A stretch of DNA of 28,423 nucleotides from JBEICQ01 sp040383885. GTDB taxonomy: Bacteria > Bacteroidota > Bacteroidia > UBA4408. Positions 21,884 to 28,423 of the stretch are shown piece by piece. Below the pieces are notes generated by a model. That model made no database searches. It was not told the origin of the DNA and saw only the letters and a list, made by a program, of their open reading frames with translations. A program made the position numbers and the translations under genes. The DNA lies in assembly GCA_040383885.1 (NCBI GenBank), contig JBEICQ010000016.1, positions 1 through 28,423 of the forward strand, read 5' to 3'. Each line of letters begins with the position of its first letter. The stretch's first letter is position 1.

Positions 21884-23662
21884 TTACAGACTGTAAGTAT
21901 TATCACTTATCAATTTGGAGGCTATCTCTCTGCGCAGATTTTTGGTGTTGACCGGTTCAGTTTTTGTAAATCGTTTCAGACCCATTAAAAGCATCCTCAG
22001 TTCGTCACCTTCAGCGAAGCTGCAAACCGCCTCGCGTCCTGCTGTGTGAATACGCACTGCGGCATCATTTATAAAAACGCTAAGAATTCCTTCATGTACA
22101 GATCCTGAGGCAGTCTTTCCTGTTTTGTGCATTTTCTCCACTCGCAGCATCAGACTTTCTGCTACATATACATCGATGATCATATCTGCAATATTCATGA
22201 GCACTTCTTGTTCCTTGGCCAGCGTTGTCATTAATTTTTGTACGGCTGCACCTGCAACCATCAGGACAGCTTTTTTAAAACCTGCGAGGGTATTCTTTGT
22301 GCTTGTGACGAGGTCGTTCTCCATGTCTCCGAACTCGGGAATCCCCATCAGTTCAGCTGCTACTTTCTGTGCAGGACCCATCAGGTCGAGTTCTCCTTTC
22401 ATGGCTCTTTTCAGCAACATATCCACCGTTAGCATCCGGTTGATTTCATTCGTGCCTTCAAAAATTCGGTTGATTCTTGCATCGCGGTAGGCTCTGTCCA
22501 TTGGAGCTTCGGCACTATAACCCATGCCTCCGTAAATCTGTACGCCTTCGTCAACAACAAAGTCCAATACTTCTGATCCATGCACTTTGAGGATCGCCGC
22601 CTCTGCGGCAAATTGCTCCACTCCTTTCAATTTTGCTTTGGAGGGTTCCATCCCATCCTTGATAAGTGCTTCTATGGCATCATCAATATTCTGGCTGCAT
22701 CGGTAAGTTGCGCTTTCGCAGGCGAAAACGCGAATGGCTTGTTCTGCCAATTTGTGCTGAATGGCTCCGTATTTGGAGATGGGTCTTCCAAACTGTTGAC
22801 GCTCTGTGGCATATTGAATGGAGTGATTGATTGCGCGCTTGGCACCACCCAGAGCAGCTCCTGCAAGTTTAATTCTCCCCAGATTGAGGATGTTTACTGC
22901 AATCTTAAAACCATTCTGACGCTCGGAAAGCAGATTCTCTACCGGAACTTTTACATCGTTGAAAAAAATCTGGCGGGTACTGCTCCCTTTGATGCCCATT
23001 TTATGTTCCTCAGCATTGAAAGTAATTCCTTCATATCCACGCTCCACTATAAAAGCACTCAGGTTTTCATCATTGTCAATCTTCGCAAAAACAGTAAGCA
23101 CATCTGCAAAGCCGCCATTGGTAATCCACATCTTTTGGCCATTGAGTATATAATGTTTACCATCGGCAGAAAGCACAGCCCGGGTTTTTCCACTGTTGGC
23201 ATCCGAGCCTGCTCCCGGCTCAGTGAGGCAATAACAACCTTTCCATTCACCGCTTGCCAGTTTGGTGATATATTTCTGCTTTTGCGCATCGTTGCCGTAG
23301 AGTAAAATGGGAAGTGTGCCTATTCCTGTGTGTGCAGCAATGGCAACCGCAAAAGAATGACCCGCACCCAGTACTTCGGTGGTGAGCATACTGGTGACAA
23401 AGTTTTTACCGAACCCACCATATTCTTCCGGAATAGAAATACCAAGCAAGCCCAGCTCTCCTGCTTTGTCTAGCAGTTCCTGCATCAGGCCCTCTTTCTG
23501 GTCATCAATATCATTCAGTTTTGGAAATACTTCCTGCTCCAGAAATTCCCGACAGGTTTGTGCAATCATGAGTTGCTCTTCATTCCAGTCTTCAGGGGTA
23601 AATACAGATTCACAGGACGATTCACGGATTAAAAATTCTCCGCCTTTGATGGGAGTAGACAT
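21884..23662 (-). CDS. Acyl-CoA dehydrogenase, VLCAD/ACAD9-like with C-terminal extension
   Basis: This FAD enzyme catalyses the first step of fatty acid beta-oxidation, introducing the 2,3-double bond into acyl-CoA and passing electrons to electron-transfer flavoprotein. Visible features are the N-terminal helical domain, the FAD/substrate signature CYCLTEPGAGSDANSGKTRA (143-162), the WITNGGFADV strand (179-188), RQQFGRPISKYGAIQ, and the late signature QIYGGMGYSAEAPMDRAYRD. The likely catalytic Glu is in RIFEGTNEINR (E402). After about residue 420 there is an extra helical domain of some 170 residues, giving 592 in total, as in very-long-chain and ACAD9-type enzymes, where it aids dimer or membrane contact. 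It stands alone on this strand, with no other beta-oxidation gene nearby. Confidence 0.94.
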   Translation of the reverse strand: MSTPIKGGEFLIRESSCESVFTPEDWNEEQLMIAQTCREFLEQEVFPKLNDIDDQKEGLMQELLDKAGELGLLGISIPEEYGGFGKNFVTSMLTTEVLGAGHSFAVAIAAHTGIGTLPILLYGNDAQKQKYITKLASGEWKGCYCLTEPGAGSDANSGKTRAVLSADGKHYILNGQKMWITNGGFADVLTVFAKIDNDENLSAFIVERGYEGITFNAEEHKMGIKGSSTRQIFFNDVKVPVENLLSERQNGFKIAVNILNLGRIKLAGAALGGAKRAINHSIQYATERQQFGRPISKYGAIQHKLAEQAIRVFACESATYRCSQNIDDAIEALIKDGMEPSKAKLKGVEQFAAEAAILKVHGSEVLDFVVDEGVQIYGGMGYSAEAPMDRAYRDARINRIFEGTNEINRMLTVDMLLKRAMKGELDLMGPAQKVAAELMGIPEFGDMENDLVTSTKNTLAGFKKAVLMVAGAAVQKLMTTLAKEQEVLMNIADMIIDVYVAESLMLRVEKMHKTGKTASGSVHEGILSVFINDAAVRIHTAGREAVCSFAEGDELRMLLMGLKRFTKTEPVNTKNLRREIASKLISDNTYSL

Positions 23663-23743
23663 ATACCTTTTTTTTGGTGAATGTAGAGAATAGGCCTTGA
23701 AACTGCAAAACGCAGAAGCTTTTTTATGAAAAACAATGACAAC

Positions 23744-24607
23744 TTAAAGGAAATACTGATCTGCCGCAAAAAAAAGCGCGTAAGTGAGACTTGCCAGACC
23801 ATTTGTTGTAAAAAAAGCGAGGTTCACTTTGCTCAGATCAGACTCATTAACAAGGCTGTGCTGGTAGATGACAAGGGAAGAAAAAATACCTGTTCCAAGC
23901 CAATTCAACCAGGCGTAGGGATGAATAATGGCATTGGCGAACAAAAAGAGACAGGCACCTACATGCAGCATACGGGCAAGTGCAAGTGCTTTTTTCTTAC
24001 CCAACAGCACCGGTATTGAAAGCAGATGCTGGCTTTTGTCAAAATCAATATCCTGCAGTGCGTAAATAATGTCGAATCCTGCAACCCAAAACAATGCGCA
24101 GCAAGCCATAAGCATTGGAGGAAGCGCAAAGTGACCTGCAATAGCAAGGTACGCACCTATGGGCGCCAGTGCTAATCCGAGGCCAAGCACCAAATGGCAA
24201 AGAGGAGTGAATCGCTTTGTGTAACTGTAACCCAAAATGACCGCAAGAGCGATGGGCGACAACGCAAAACATACCTTATTGATACTCCAGGCGCAAGCCA
24301 TGAATGCGAGACAATTGAAAACAACAAATGCCAAAGCGGATTGAGGTGAGATGACTCCGGAAGGAATTTCACGAACGAATGTTCTTGGATTTTTTTTGTC
24401 AAACTCCCTGTCTGCATAGCGGTTAAAAGCCATGGCAGCGCTTCTGGCAAAGACCATGCAGAGAATTACCTTAACCAGCAAAGACCATTGCAATGGCAAA
24501 TGTTCATCGAGAACAGCCAACAAGCATCCCACCAGGGCAAAAGGCAAGGCAAAAATGGTATGACTGAACTTGATGAGTGATAAATAGTTTTTTAACTGCA
24601 CTAACAT
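23744..24607 (-). CDS. UbiA-family polyprenyltransferase, possible MqnP
   Basis: This 287-residue integral membrane prenyltransferase attaches a polyprenyl chain to an aromatic acceptor during quinone synthesis. The first Asp-rich motif is NRYADREFD (62-70; N62, D66, D70) followed by KKNPRTFVREIPSG, and the second is DIIYALQDIDFD (179-190). About eight or nine membrane helices are visible. The NPRT..REIP form is that of the 'other UbiA' group, which includes MqnP of the futalosine menaquinone pathway, rather than E. coli UbiA or MenA. Bacteroidota make menaquinone, so MqnP is a fair inference but unproven. I chose the ATG at 24607; the frame stays open to 25081 but that part only mirrors the divergent Nudix gene. 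The two genes share a 60-base intergenic region. Confidence 0.85.
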   Translation of the reverse strand: MLVQLKNYLSLIKFSHTIFALPFALVGCLLAVLDEHLPLQWSLLVKVILCMVFARSAAMAFNRYADREFDKKNPRTFVREIPSGVISPQSALAFVVFNCLAFMACAWSINKVCFALSPIALAVILGYSYTKRFTPLCHLVLGLGLALAPIGAYLAIAGHFALPPMLMACCALFWVAGFDIIYALQDIDFDKSQHLLSIPVLLGKKKALALARMLHVGACLFLFANAIIHPYAWLNWLGTGIFSSLVIYQHSLVNESDLSKVNLAFFTTNGLASLTYALFFAADQYFL

Positions 24608-24655
24608 CACACAAGACAACAATAATAATAGAAAATGGTTTACGCTTTGTTTTAA

Positions 24656-24663
24656 TACTTTTG
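24656..24663 (+). promoter_or_regulatory. -7 box TACTTTTG directly before the Nudix start
   Basis: TACTTTTG is a perfect TAnnTTTG box ending only four bases before the ATG at 24668. The predicted transcription start coincides with the ATG, so the message may be leaderless. No convincing -33 element is present. Confidence 0.45.
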
Positions 24664-24667
24664 AAAA

Positions 24668-25297
24668 ATGTTTTATCAGGATATTTCTTCCCTTCAAAAA
24701 GTGCTTACAGGGCCATTGCCGGGCAGAGATTATCAATTGCAGATGGCTCCTTATCATCGCCTGGAACAGCTCAGGGAGAATGTAATTCCGCATGATGTCC
24801 GAACGGGTTGCACCCTTTTGCTTTTGTTTCCTGATGAAAATCTGCAAACACATTTTGTGCTGATTAGGAGAAATGAATACACCGGAGCACATAGCGGACA
24901 GATCAGTTTTCCCGGGGGGAAACCCAAGCCCGGGGAAGCTATGCAAAAGGCTGCCCTCCGCGAAACACATGAAGAAACCGGAGTACCTCCCGAGAGCATC
25001 TACCTGCTTGGAGAACTTACGCCGCTTTATATCCCTCCAAGTAATTTTTTTGTTTATCCGTTTCTTGGATATGTAGATCATTTACCCCTTTTTCAACCTG
25101 ATCCAAGAGAGGTGCAGGAAATCCTGAAAGCTCCTGCAGATGCTTTACTCAAAAAAGAAAACAGGCAGGATGCCAAGGTGAAGGTTTCTGAAAAAAATCA
25201 AATTACCGTTCCTGCATTCATTCTGGAAGGTCATCCGGTTTGGGGTGCTACAGCAATGATGCTCAGTGAATTCGCCCAAATTTGGGGCAGTAAATAA
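24668..25297 (+). CDS. Nudix hydrolase, CoA pyrophosphatase-like
   Basis: This 209-residue Nudix enzyme resembles the NudL/CoA diphosphatase group, which splits CoA or acyl-CoA into 4'-phosphopantetheine derivatives and 3',5'-ADP. The Nudix box is complete, from GGKPKPGEAMQKAALRE to THEETGV, with the metal-binding REXXEE core. Just before it lies the group-specific GAHSGQISFPGGK, the UPF0035-type motif linked to CoA recognition. Family members continue past the box with a strand and a Pro-rich turn, as here (LTPLYIPPSNFFVYPFLGYVD). It diverges from the prenyltransferase gene and is followed by the ABC exporter gene, which has its own promoter box. Substrate preference is inferred from motif only. 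Confidence 0.9.
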   Translation: MFYQDISSLQKVLTGPLPGRDYQLQMAPYHRLEQLRENVIPHDVRTGCTLLLLFPDENLQTHFVLIRRNEYTGAHSGQISFPGGKPKPGEAMQKAALRETHEETGVPPESIYLLGELTPLYIPPSNFFVYPFLGYVDHLPLFQPDPREVQEILKAPADALLKKENRQDAKVKVSEKNQITVPAFILEGHPVWGATAMMLSEFAQIWGSK

Positions 25298-25324
25298 ACG
25301 AATTAACGGGTATTGCTGTTTAAT

Positions 25325-25332
25325 TACCTTTG
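25325..25332 (+). promoter_or_regulatory. -7 box TACCTTTG for the ABC exporter
   Basis: TACCTTTG is a perfect TAnnTTTG match 16 bases before the ATG at 25349. It lies downstream of the longer alternative start at 25313, which is thus excluded if this promoter is the main one. Confidence 0.5.
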
Positions 25333-25348
25333 CGCGCGCCAAACCCCT

Positions 25349-27103
25349 ATGCAATTATTACTGCAATACCTGCGAAATTACTGGAAGTATATCCTGCTTG
25401 CGCTCAGCCTGGCGGCAATCAACCAAATTTTCTCTCTGCTAGATCCTTATCTCTTCAGAAGGGTAGTGGATGAATATGCCTTTGCCCCAAAGAAACATAC
25501 CTCCGCTGAATTTATTTATGGTGTAGGTTACCTGATCCTGCTCTCCATGGGCGCAGCAATGGTTTCGCGAATCGCAAAAAATTTTCAGGATTATTTTTTA
25601 AGTGTAATTACGCAGCGCTTGGGTGCACGCATCTATACCGACGGACTCAAGCACAGTCTGGAGTTACCCTATCAGCAGTTTGAGGACCAACGAAGTGGTG
25701 AAACGCTCGGTATTCTACAAAAAGTGAGAACCGATGTTGAGAAGTTGATAGCTTCCTTTGTCAATGTGGTTTTTACATCCCTCGTAGGCGTCATCTTTGT
25801 GATGGTGTACGCCATCAGTATCCATTGGCTTATCGCCCCTATTTATTTTGCTTCTGTTCCCTTGTTGGGTATCATGAGCAGTTTTTTGAGCAGAAAAATT
25901 AAGGTCATACAAAAAACAATTGTGGCTCAAACTACCTCTCTGGCCGGTTCCACCACAGAGTCTCTCAGGAATATCGAGTTGGTAAAAAGTTTGGGTTTGG
26001 CCGAGCAGGAAATAGAGCGCCTGAATGCAACAACAGGTAAAATTTTGCAGCTGGAATTGAAAAAAGTCAGATTCATCAGGAGCCTGAGTTTTCTTCAAGG
26101 CACTTTTGTCAATCTTCTACGAAGCAGTATTCTTTTTGTGCTCTTGTATCTCATTTTTAAGGATAAGCTTACCCTCGGACAATTATTCTCTTTGCAGATC
26201 TATTCATTCTTTATTTTTGGCCCTCTGCAGGAACTGGGAAACATTATCAATATCTACCGAGAAACCGAAGTCTCGCTCCAGAATTTCACCAATATCCTCA
26301 ATACACCGGCAGAGGCAAGACCTGAAAACCCGGTACACATACAATCTGTGGAATCCCTCTCTTTTAAAAATGTTTCATTCAGACATCAGCAGGGAAATCA
26401 GTATGCTCTTAATGATGTTTCATTCTCCGTGAAGAAAGGGGAGACAATCGCCTTTGTCGGGCCAAGTGGCAGTGGAAAGACCACGCTGGTGAAGCTGCTC
26501 GTGGGATTGTATCAACCCATGGAAGGGGAAATTCATTACAATGGCAGCAGTGGAAAAGAAATCGACTTTGGAAAATTCAGGGAATTGATTGGCTTTGTAA
26601 CCCAGGATACACAACTCTTTAGCGGCACCATCAGGGAAAATCTCACCTTTGTTAAACCCGGAGCAAGTGATGAAGAATGCCTTAGGGTGCTGCATATGGC
26701 GGCATGTCAGTCGCTTATGCAAAGGGCAGAAAAAGGACTGGATACCACCATTGGCGAAGGAGGGGTAAAAGTATCGGGAGGTGAAAAACAACGACTGAGT
26801 ATTGCGCGTGCTCTGCTCAGAAAACCCGATCTACTTGTATTTGACGAAGCCACATCGGCCCTAGACTCACTTACAGAGCAGGAAATCAGTAACACCATCC
26901 GCCAGATATCTTCCGGAGGCGCTCATATCACCATCCTCATTGCACACCGACTCTCTACCATCATGCATGCAGGGAACATCGTGGTGCTCGAAAAAGGGAA
27001 AGTAGCAGAGCAGGGAACACATGAACAACTCCTTGCAGAAAAGGGCTTGTATTATGCCATGTGGCGTCAGCAGATAGGGGAGAGAACCAAAGAAATGACC
27101 TGA
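25349..27103 (+). CDS. ABC exporter half-transporter (MsbA-like)
   Basis: This 584-residue protein fuses a six-helix membrane domain (about 1-310) to an ATPase domain (about 330-584), so it works as a dimer in the inner membrane. The ATPase has Walker A GPSGSGKTTLVKLL, a Q-loop in IGFVTQDTQLFSGTIRENL, the signature VSGGEKQRLSIARALL, Walker B LLVFDEATSALD and the switch His in IAHRLST. The layout is that of lipid and drug exporters of the MsbA/LmrA type; the substrate cannot be told from sequence. I chose the ATG at 25349 because a perfect promoter box lies just upstream and MQLLLQYLRNYWKYILLAL is a normal start for this group. A candidate 41-codon ORF begins within its stop codon. Confidence 0.94.
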   Translation: MQLLLQYLRNYWKYILLALSLAAINQIFSLLDPYLFRRVVDEYAFAPKKHTSAEFIYGVGYLILLSMGAAMVSRIAKNFQDYFLSVITQRLGARIYTDGLKHSLELPYQQFEDQRSGETLGILQKVRTDVEKLIASFVNVVFTSLVGVIFVMVYAISIHWLIAPIYFASVPLLGIMSSFLSRKIKVIQKTIVAQTTSLAGSTTESLRNIELVKSLGLAEQEIERLNATTGKILQLELKKVRFIRSLSFLQGTFVNLLRSSILFVLLYLIFKDKLTLGQLFSLQIYSFFIFGPLQELGNIINIYRETEVSLQNFTNILNTPAEARPENPVHIQSVESLSFKNVSFRHQQGNQYALNDVSFSVKKGETIAFVGPSGSGKTTLVKLLVGLYQPMEGEIHYNGSSGKEIDFGKFRELIGFVTQDTQLFSGTIRENLTFVKPGASDEECLRVLHMAACQSLMQRAEKGLDTTIGEGGVKVSGGEKQRLSIARALLRKPDLLVFDEATSALDSLTEQEISNTIRQISSGGAHITILIAHRLSTIMHAGNIVVLEKGKVAEQGTHEQLLAEKGLYYAMWRQQIGERTKEMT

Positions 27104-27228
27104 TGAATGTCAGGAGAATGCAGGCATGTGACCCTAATTATCCGGATCTTCAATGGTTTTTCATGATAGAAAACTATTCAAAGTGTTTTTCTTTATTCGG
27201 CTGTATTTTATTAAGTACATTTGATTAA
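27103..27228 (+). CDS. Candidate small ORF (41 residues), doubtful
   Basis: The ATG overlaps the stop of the ABC exporter gene (TGATG at 27101-27105), a common arrangement for coupled translation, and the frame ends at TAA 27226-27228. The product has three cysteines and a hydrophobic end (CFSLFGCILLSTF). I recognise no family, and the -7 box of the next gene lies inside it, so chance is quite possible. Confidence 0.15.
   Translation: MNVRRMQACDPNYPDLQWFFMIENYSKCFSLFGCILLSTFD
27216..27223 (+). promoter_or_regulatory. -7 box TACATTTG for the lamin-tail/CotH gene
   Basis: TACATTTG is a perfect TAnnTTTG match 14 bases before the ATG at 27238; transcription would start near 27228, giving a leader of about 10 bases. 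Confidence 0.5.
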
Positions 27229-27237
27229 GAATTTGCG

Positions 27238-28423
27238 ATGCTATTAATCATCAGGTCAGTCATCATTTCCTTCTTACTTGTTCCCTGCATCCTTCCTGCA
27301 CAGGTGATTATTAACGAATATTCATGTGCAAACAGAAATTCCTTCGCTGATAATTTTGGTGAATTTGAAGATTGGATTGAGCTGAGGAATCCAACTGCAT
27401 CAGCGGCAAATATCACGGGGTTTTACCTGAGCGACAATTCTTCGCAGCCAACCAAATGGCAAATTCCAAACGGGGTGATCATCCCTGCCAATGGTTATCT
27501 TCTATTTTTCGCTTCAGGGAAAGACCTGGTGTCCGGTAGCAACTATCATACAGGATTTAAGCTTACCCAAAGCAACTTTTCTGAAGAGATTGTCTTTTCA
27601 GATCCCTCAGGAAATATCCTGGATTCACTCAGTATTCTGCCCACCCAAATTGGACATTCAAGGGGAAGACGAAACATAAGCGCACAAACACCCGGAGTGT
27701 TCAGTATTCCCACACCCGGAGCAGCCAATAATGCGGGTTTTGTAGATTATGTCGCCCGGCCCTTGTTCTCTCAGCCTGCGGGATTTTATGCAACGCCTCA
27801 ATCCATTTCTCTGCAAGGGTCCATTATTTCTTCAACCATCAGGTATACCACTGACGGAAAAGAGCCGGCTTCAAACTCACCTGTTTACACTGCCCCCATT
27901 CTTGTAAATGCCACCACCATGATCAGGGCAAGATGCTTCAGTAACTCACCTGATTATTTAGATGGTTTTGTTGAAACCAATACCTATTTCATCAATGTGA
28001 ATCATTCTCTTCCGGTAGTTTCCGTTGGCTCTGATAATTATGACAATCTCTTCTCAAACAATATGTTTGAAATCCTTTCATCAATGGAATACTTTGATGT
28101 GAACAAGGTACTCAGGTTTGAGAGTTATGGGGAGGTAGATCCCCATGGCAACGATTCATGGGCCTATCCACAAAAAGGAATTGATTTTGTGGTCAGAGAT
28201 CAGTATGGTTATGATGAAGAGATAGACTATCCGATTTTTCATACCAAACCCAGGCAGGAATTTCAGCGAATCATGTTCAAGGCAGGAGCCTCTGATAATT
28301 ACCCCTTCGGTCCTCCTATGGGCTGTCACCTGAGAGATATGTTCATACAGACGCTTGCCCAAAAGGCCCACATGCATGTGGATCTGAGAAGTGCAGAAAG
28401 TTGTATTCTATACATCAATGGAC
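27238..28423 (+). CDS. Secreted lamin-tail / CotH-domain protein, C-terminus cut by window edge
   Basis: The frame is open from the ATG at 27238 to the right edge (395 codons). A signal peptide (about 1-22, ending LPAQ) is followed by a lamin-tail domain (about 22-160: INEYSCANRNSFADNFGEFE, DWIELRNPT, GFYLSDNSSQPTKWQIPNG). A chitobiase/hexosaminidase C-terminal-type beta domain follows (about 178-255: PAGFYATPQSISLQG, IRYTTDGKEPASNSPVY). From about 260 a CotH-like domain begins (LPVVSVGSDNYDNLFS, RQEFQRIMFKAGASDNYPFG, RDMFIQTLAQKAHM, CILYING). Bacillus CotH is an atypical protein kinase of the spore coat; in Bacteroidota such proteins are large, surface-exposed and often end in a T9SS sorting domain, which would lie beyond the window. 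The kinase active site is also not visible here. Confidence 0.85.
   Translation, partial: MLLIIRSVIISFLLVPCILPAQVIINEYSCANRNSFADNFGEFEDWIELRNPTASAANITGFYLSDNSSQPTKWQIPNGVIIPANGYLLFFASGKDLVSGSNYHTGFKLTQSNFSEEIVFSDPSGNILDSLSILPTQIGHSRGRRNISAQTPGVFSIPTPGAANNAGFVDYVARPLFSQPAGFYATPQSISLQGSIISSTIRYTTDGKEPASNSPVYTAPILVNATTMIRARCFSNSPDYLDGFVETNTYFINVNHSLPVVSVGSDNYDNLFSNNMFEILSSMEYFDVNKVLRFESYGEVDPHGNDSWAYPQKGIDFVVRDQYGYDEEIDYPIFHTKPRQEFQRIMFKAGASDNYPFGPPMGCHLRDMFIQTLAQKAHMHVDLRSAESCILYING

Noticed and set aside
22580..23305. Plus-strand ORF of 241 residues
   Set aside because: Antisense to the acyl-CoA dehydrogenase gene, with no recognisable domain.
23704..23716. CTGC-AAAAC-GCAG hairpin before the acyl-CoA dehydrogenase gene
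   Set aside because: Only four pairs and no T-run on the minus strand, where a terminator for the prenyltransferase gene would be needed.
24608..25081. N-terminal extension of the prenyltransferase frame by 158 codons
   Set aside because: It overlaps the divergent Nudix gene completely and does not resemble UbiA proteins; the ATG at 24607 gives a normal length.

Overview
The window comes from a chromosome of a Bacteroidota bacterium. The evidence is: a secreted metalloprotease ending in a type IX secretion (T9SS) sorting domain; DUF4476, FadL/OmpP1-like and PD40 envelope proteins; a ProRS of the archaeal/eukaryotic-like type; an EF-P with a TPGNLRAF tip; and repeated perfect matches to the Bacteroidota -7 promoter box TAnnTTTG just upstream of genes. 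Sphingobacteriia or Chitinophagia-like lineages fit best, but no marker here fixes the genus. I saw no rRNA, tRNA, CRISPR array, insertion sequence, prophage or integration site.

Layout. 1-5686 (minus strand): a W/Y/G-rich lipoprotein with 36-bp repeats, a FadL-like barrel, a 2-oxoacid dehydrogenase E2, and a TPR/PD40 protein cut by the left edge. 5789-9733 (plus): proS, a GT4 glycosyltransferase and a T9SS-exported M43 protease, tightly packed and closed by a strong bidirectional hairpin. 9784-15894 (minus): efp; htpG, a DUF218 gene and a candidate 42-codon ORF; a lone receiver protein; and a GT4-gcvT pair. 16132-18944 (plus): a DUF4476 protein, mscL and an MFS exporter whose conserved N-terminus lacks a normal start codon. 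19065-23662 (minus): an acyl-CoA dehydrogenase and a histidine kinase, DUF47, PiT phosphate module. 23744-28423: a UbiA-type prenyltransferase diverging from a Nudix hydrolase, an ABC exporter, and a lamin-tail/CotH surface protein cut by the right edge.

Most of this is housekeeping and envelope biology rather than a defence or mobile island. Observations most worth following: an excellent sigma-54 type (-24/-12) promoter in front of htpG; the EF-P tip with Asn where Lys or Arg is normally modified; the MFS start problem; the lipoprotein with two low-complexity domains; a palindrome inside the receiver-gene promoter; and two small candidate ORFs that overlap upstream stop codons. Nine perfect TAnnTTTG boxes also correct or support several start codons: E2 at 2383, receiver at 13628, glycosyltransferase at 15894, ABC exporter at 25349.
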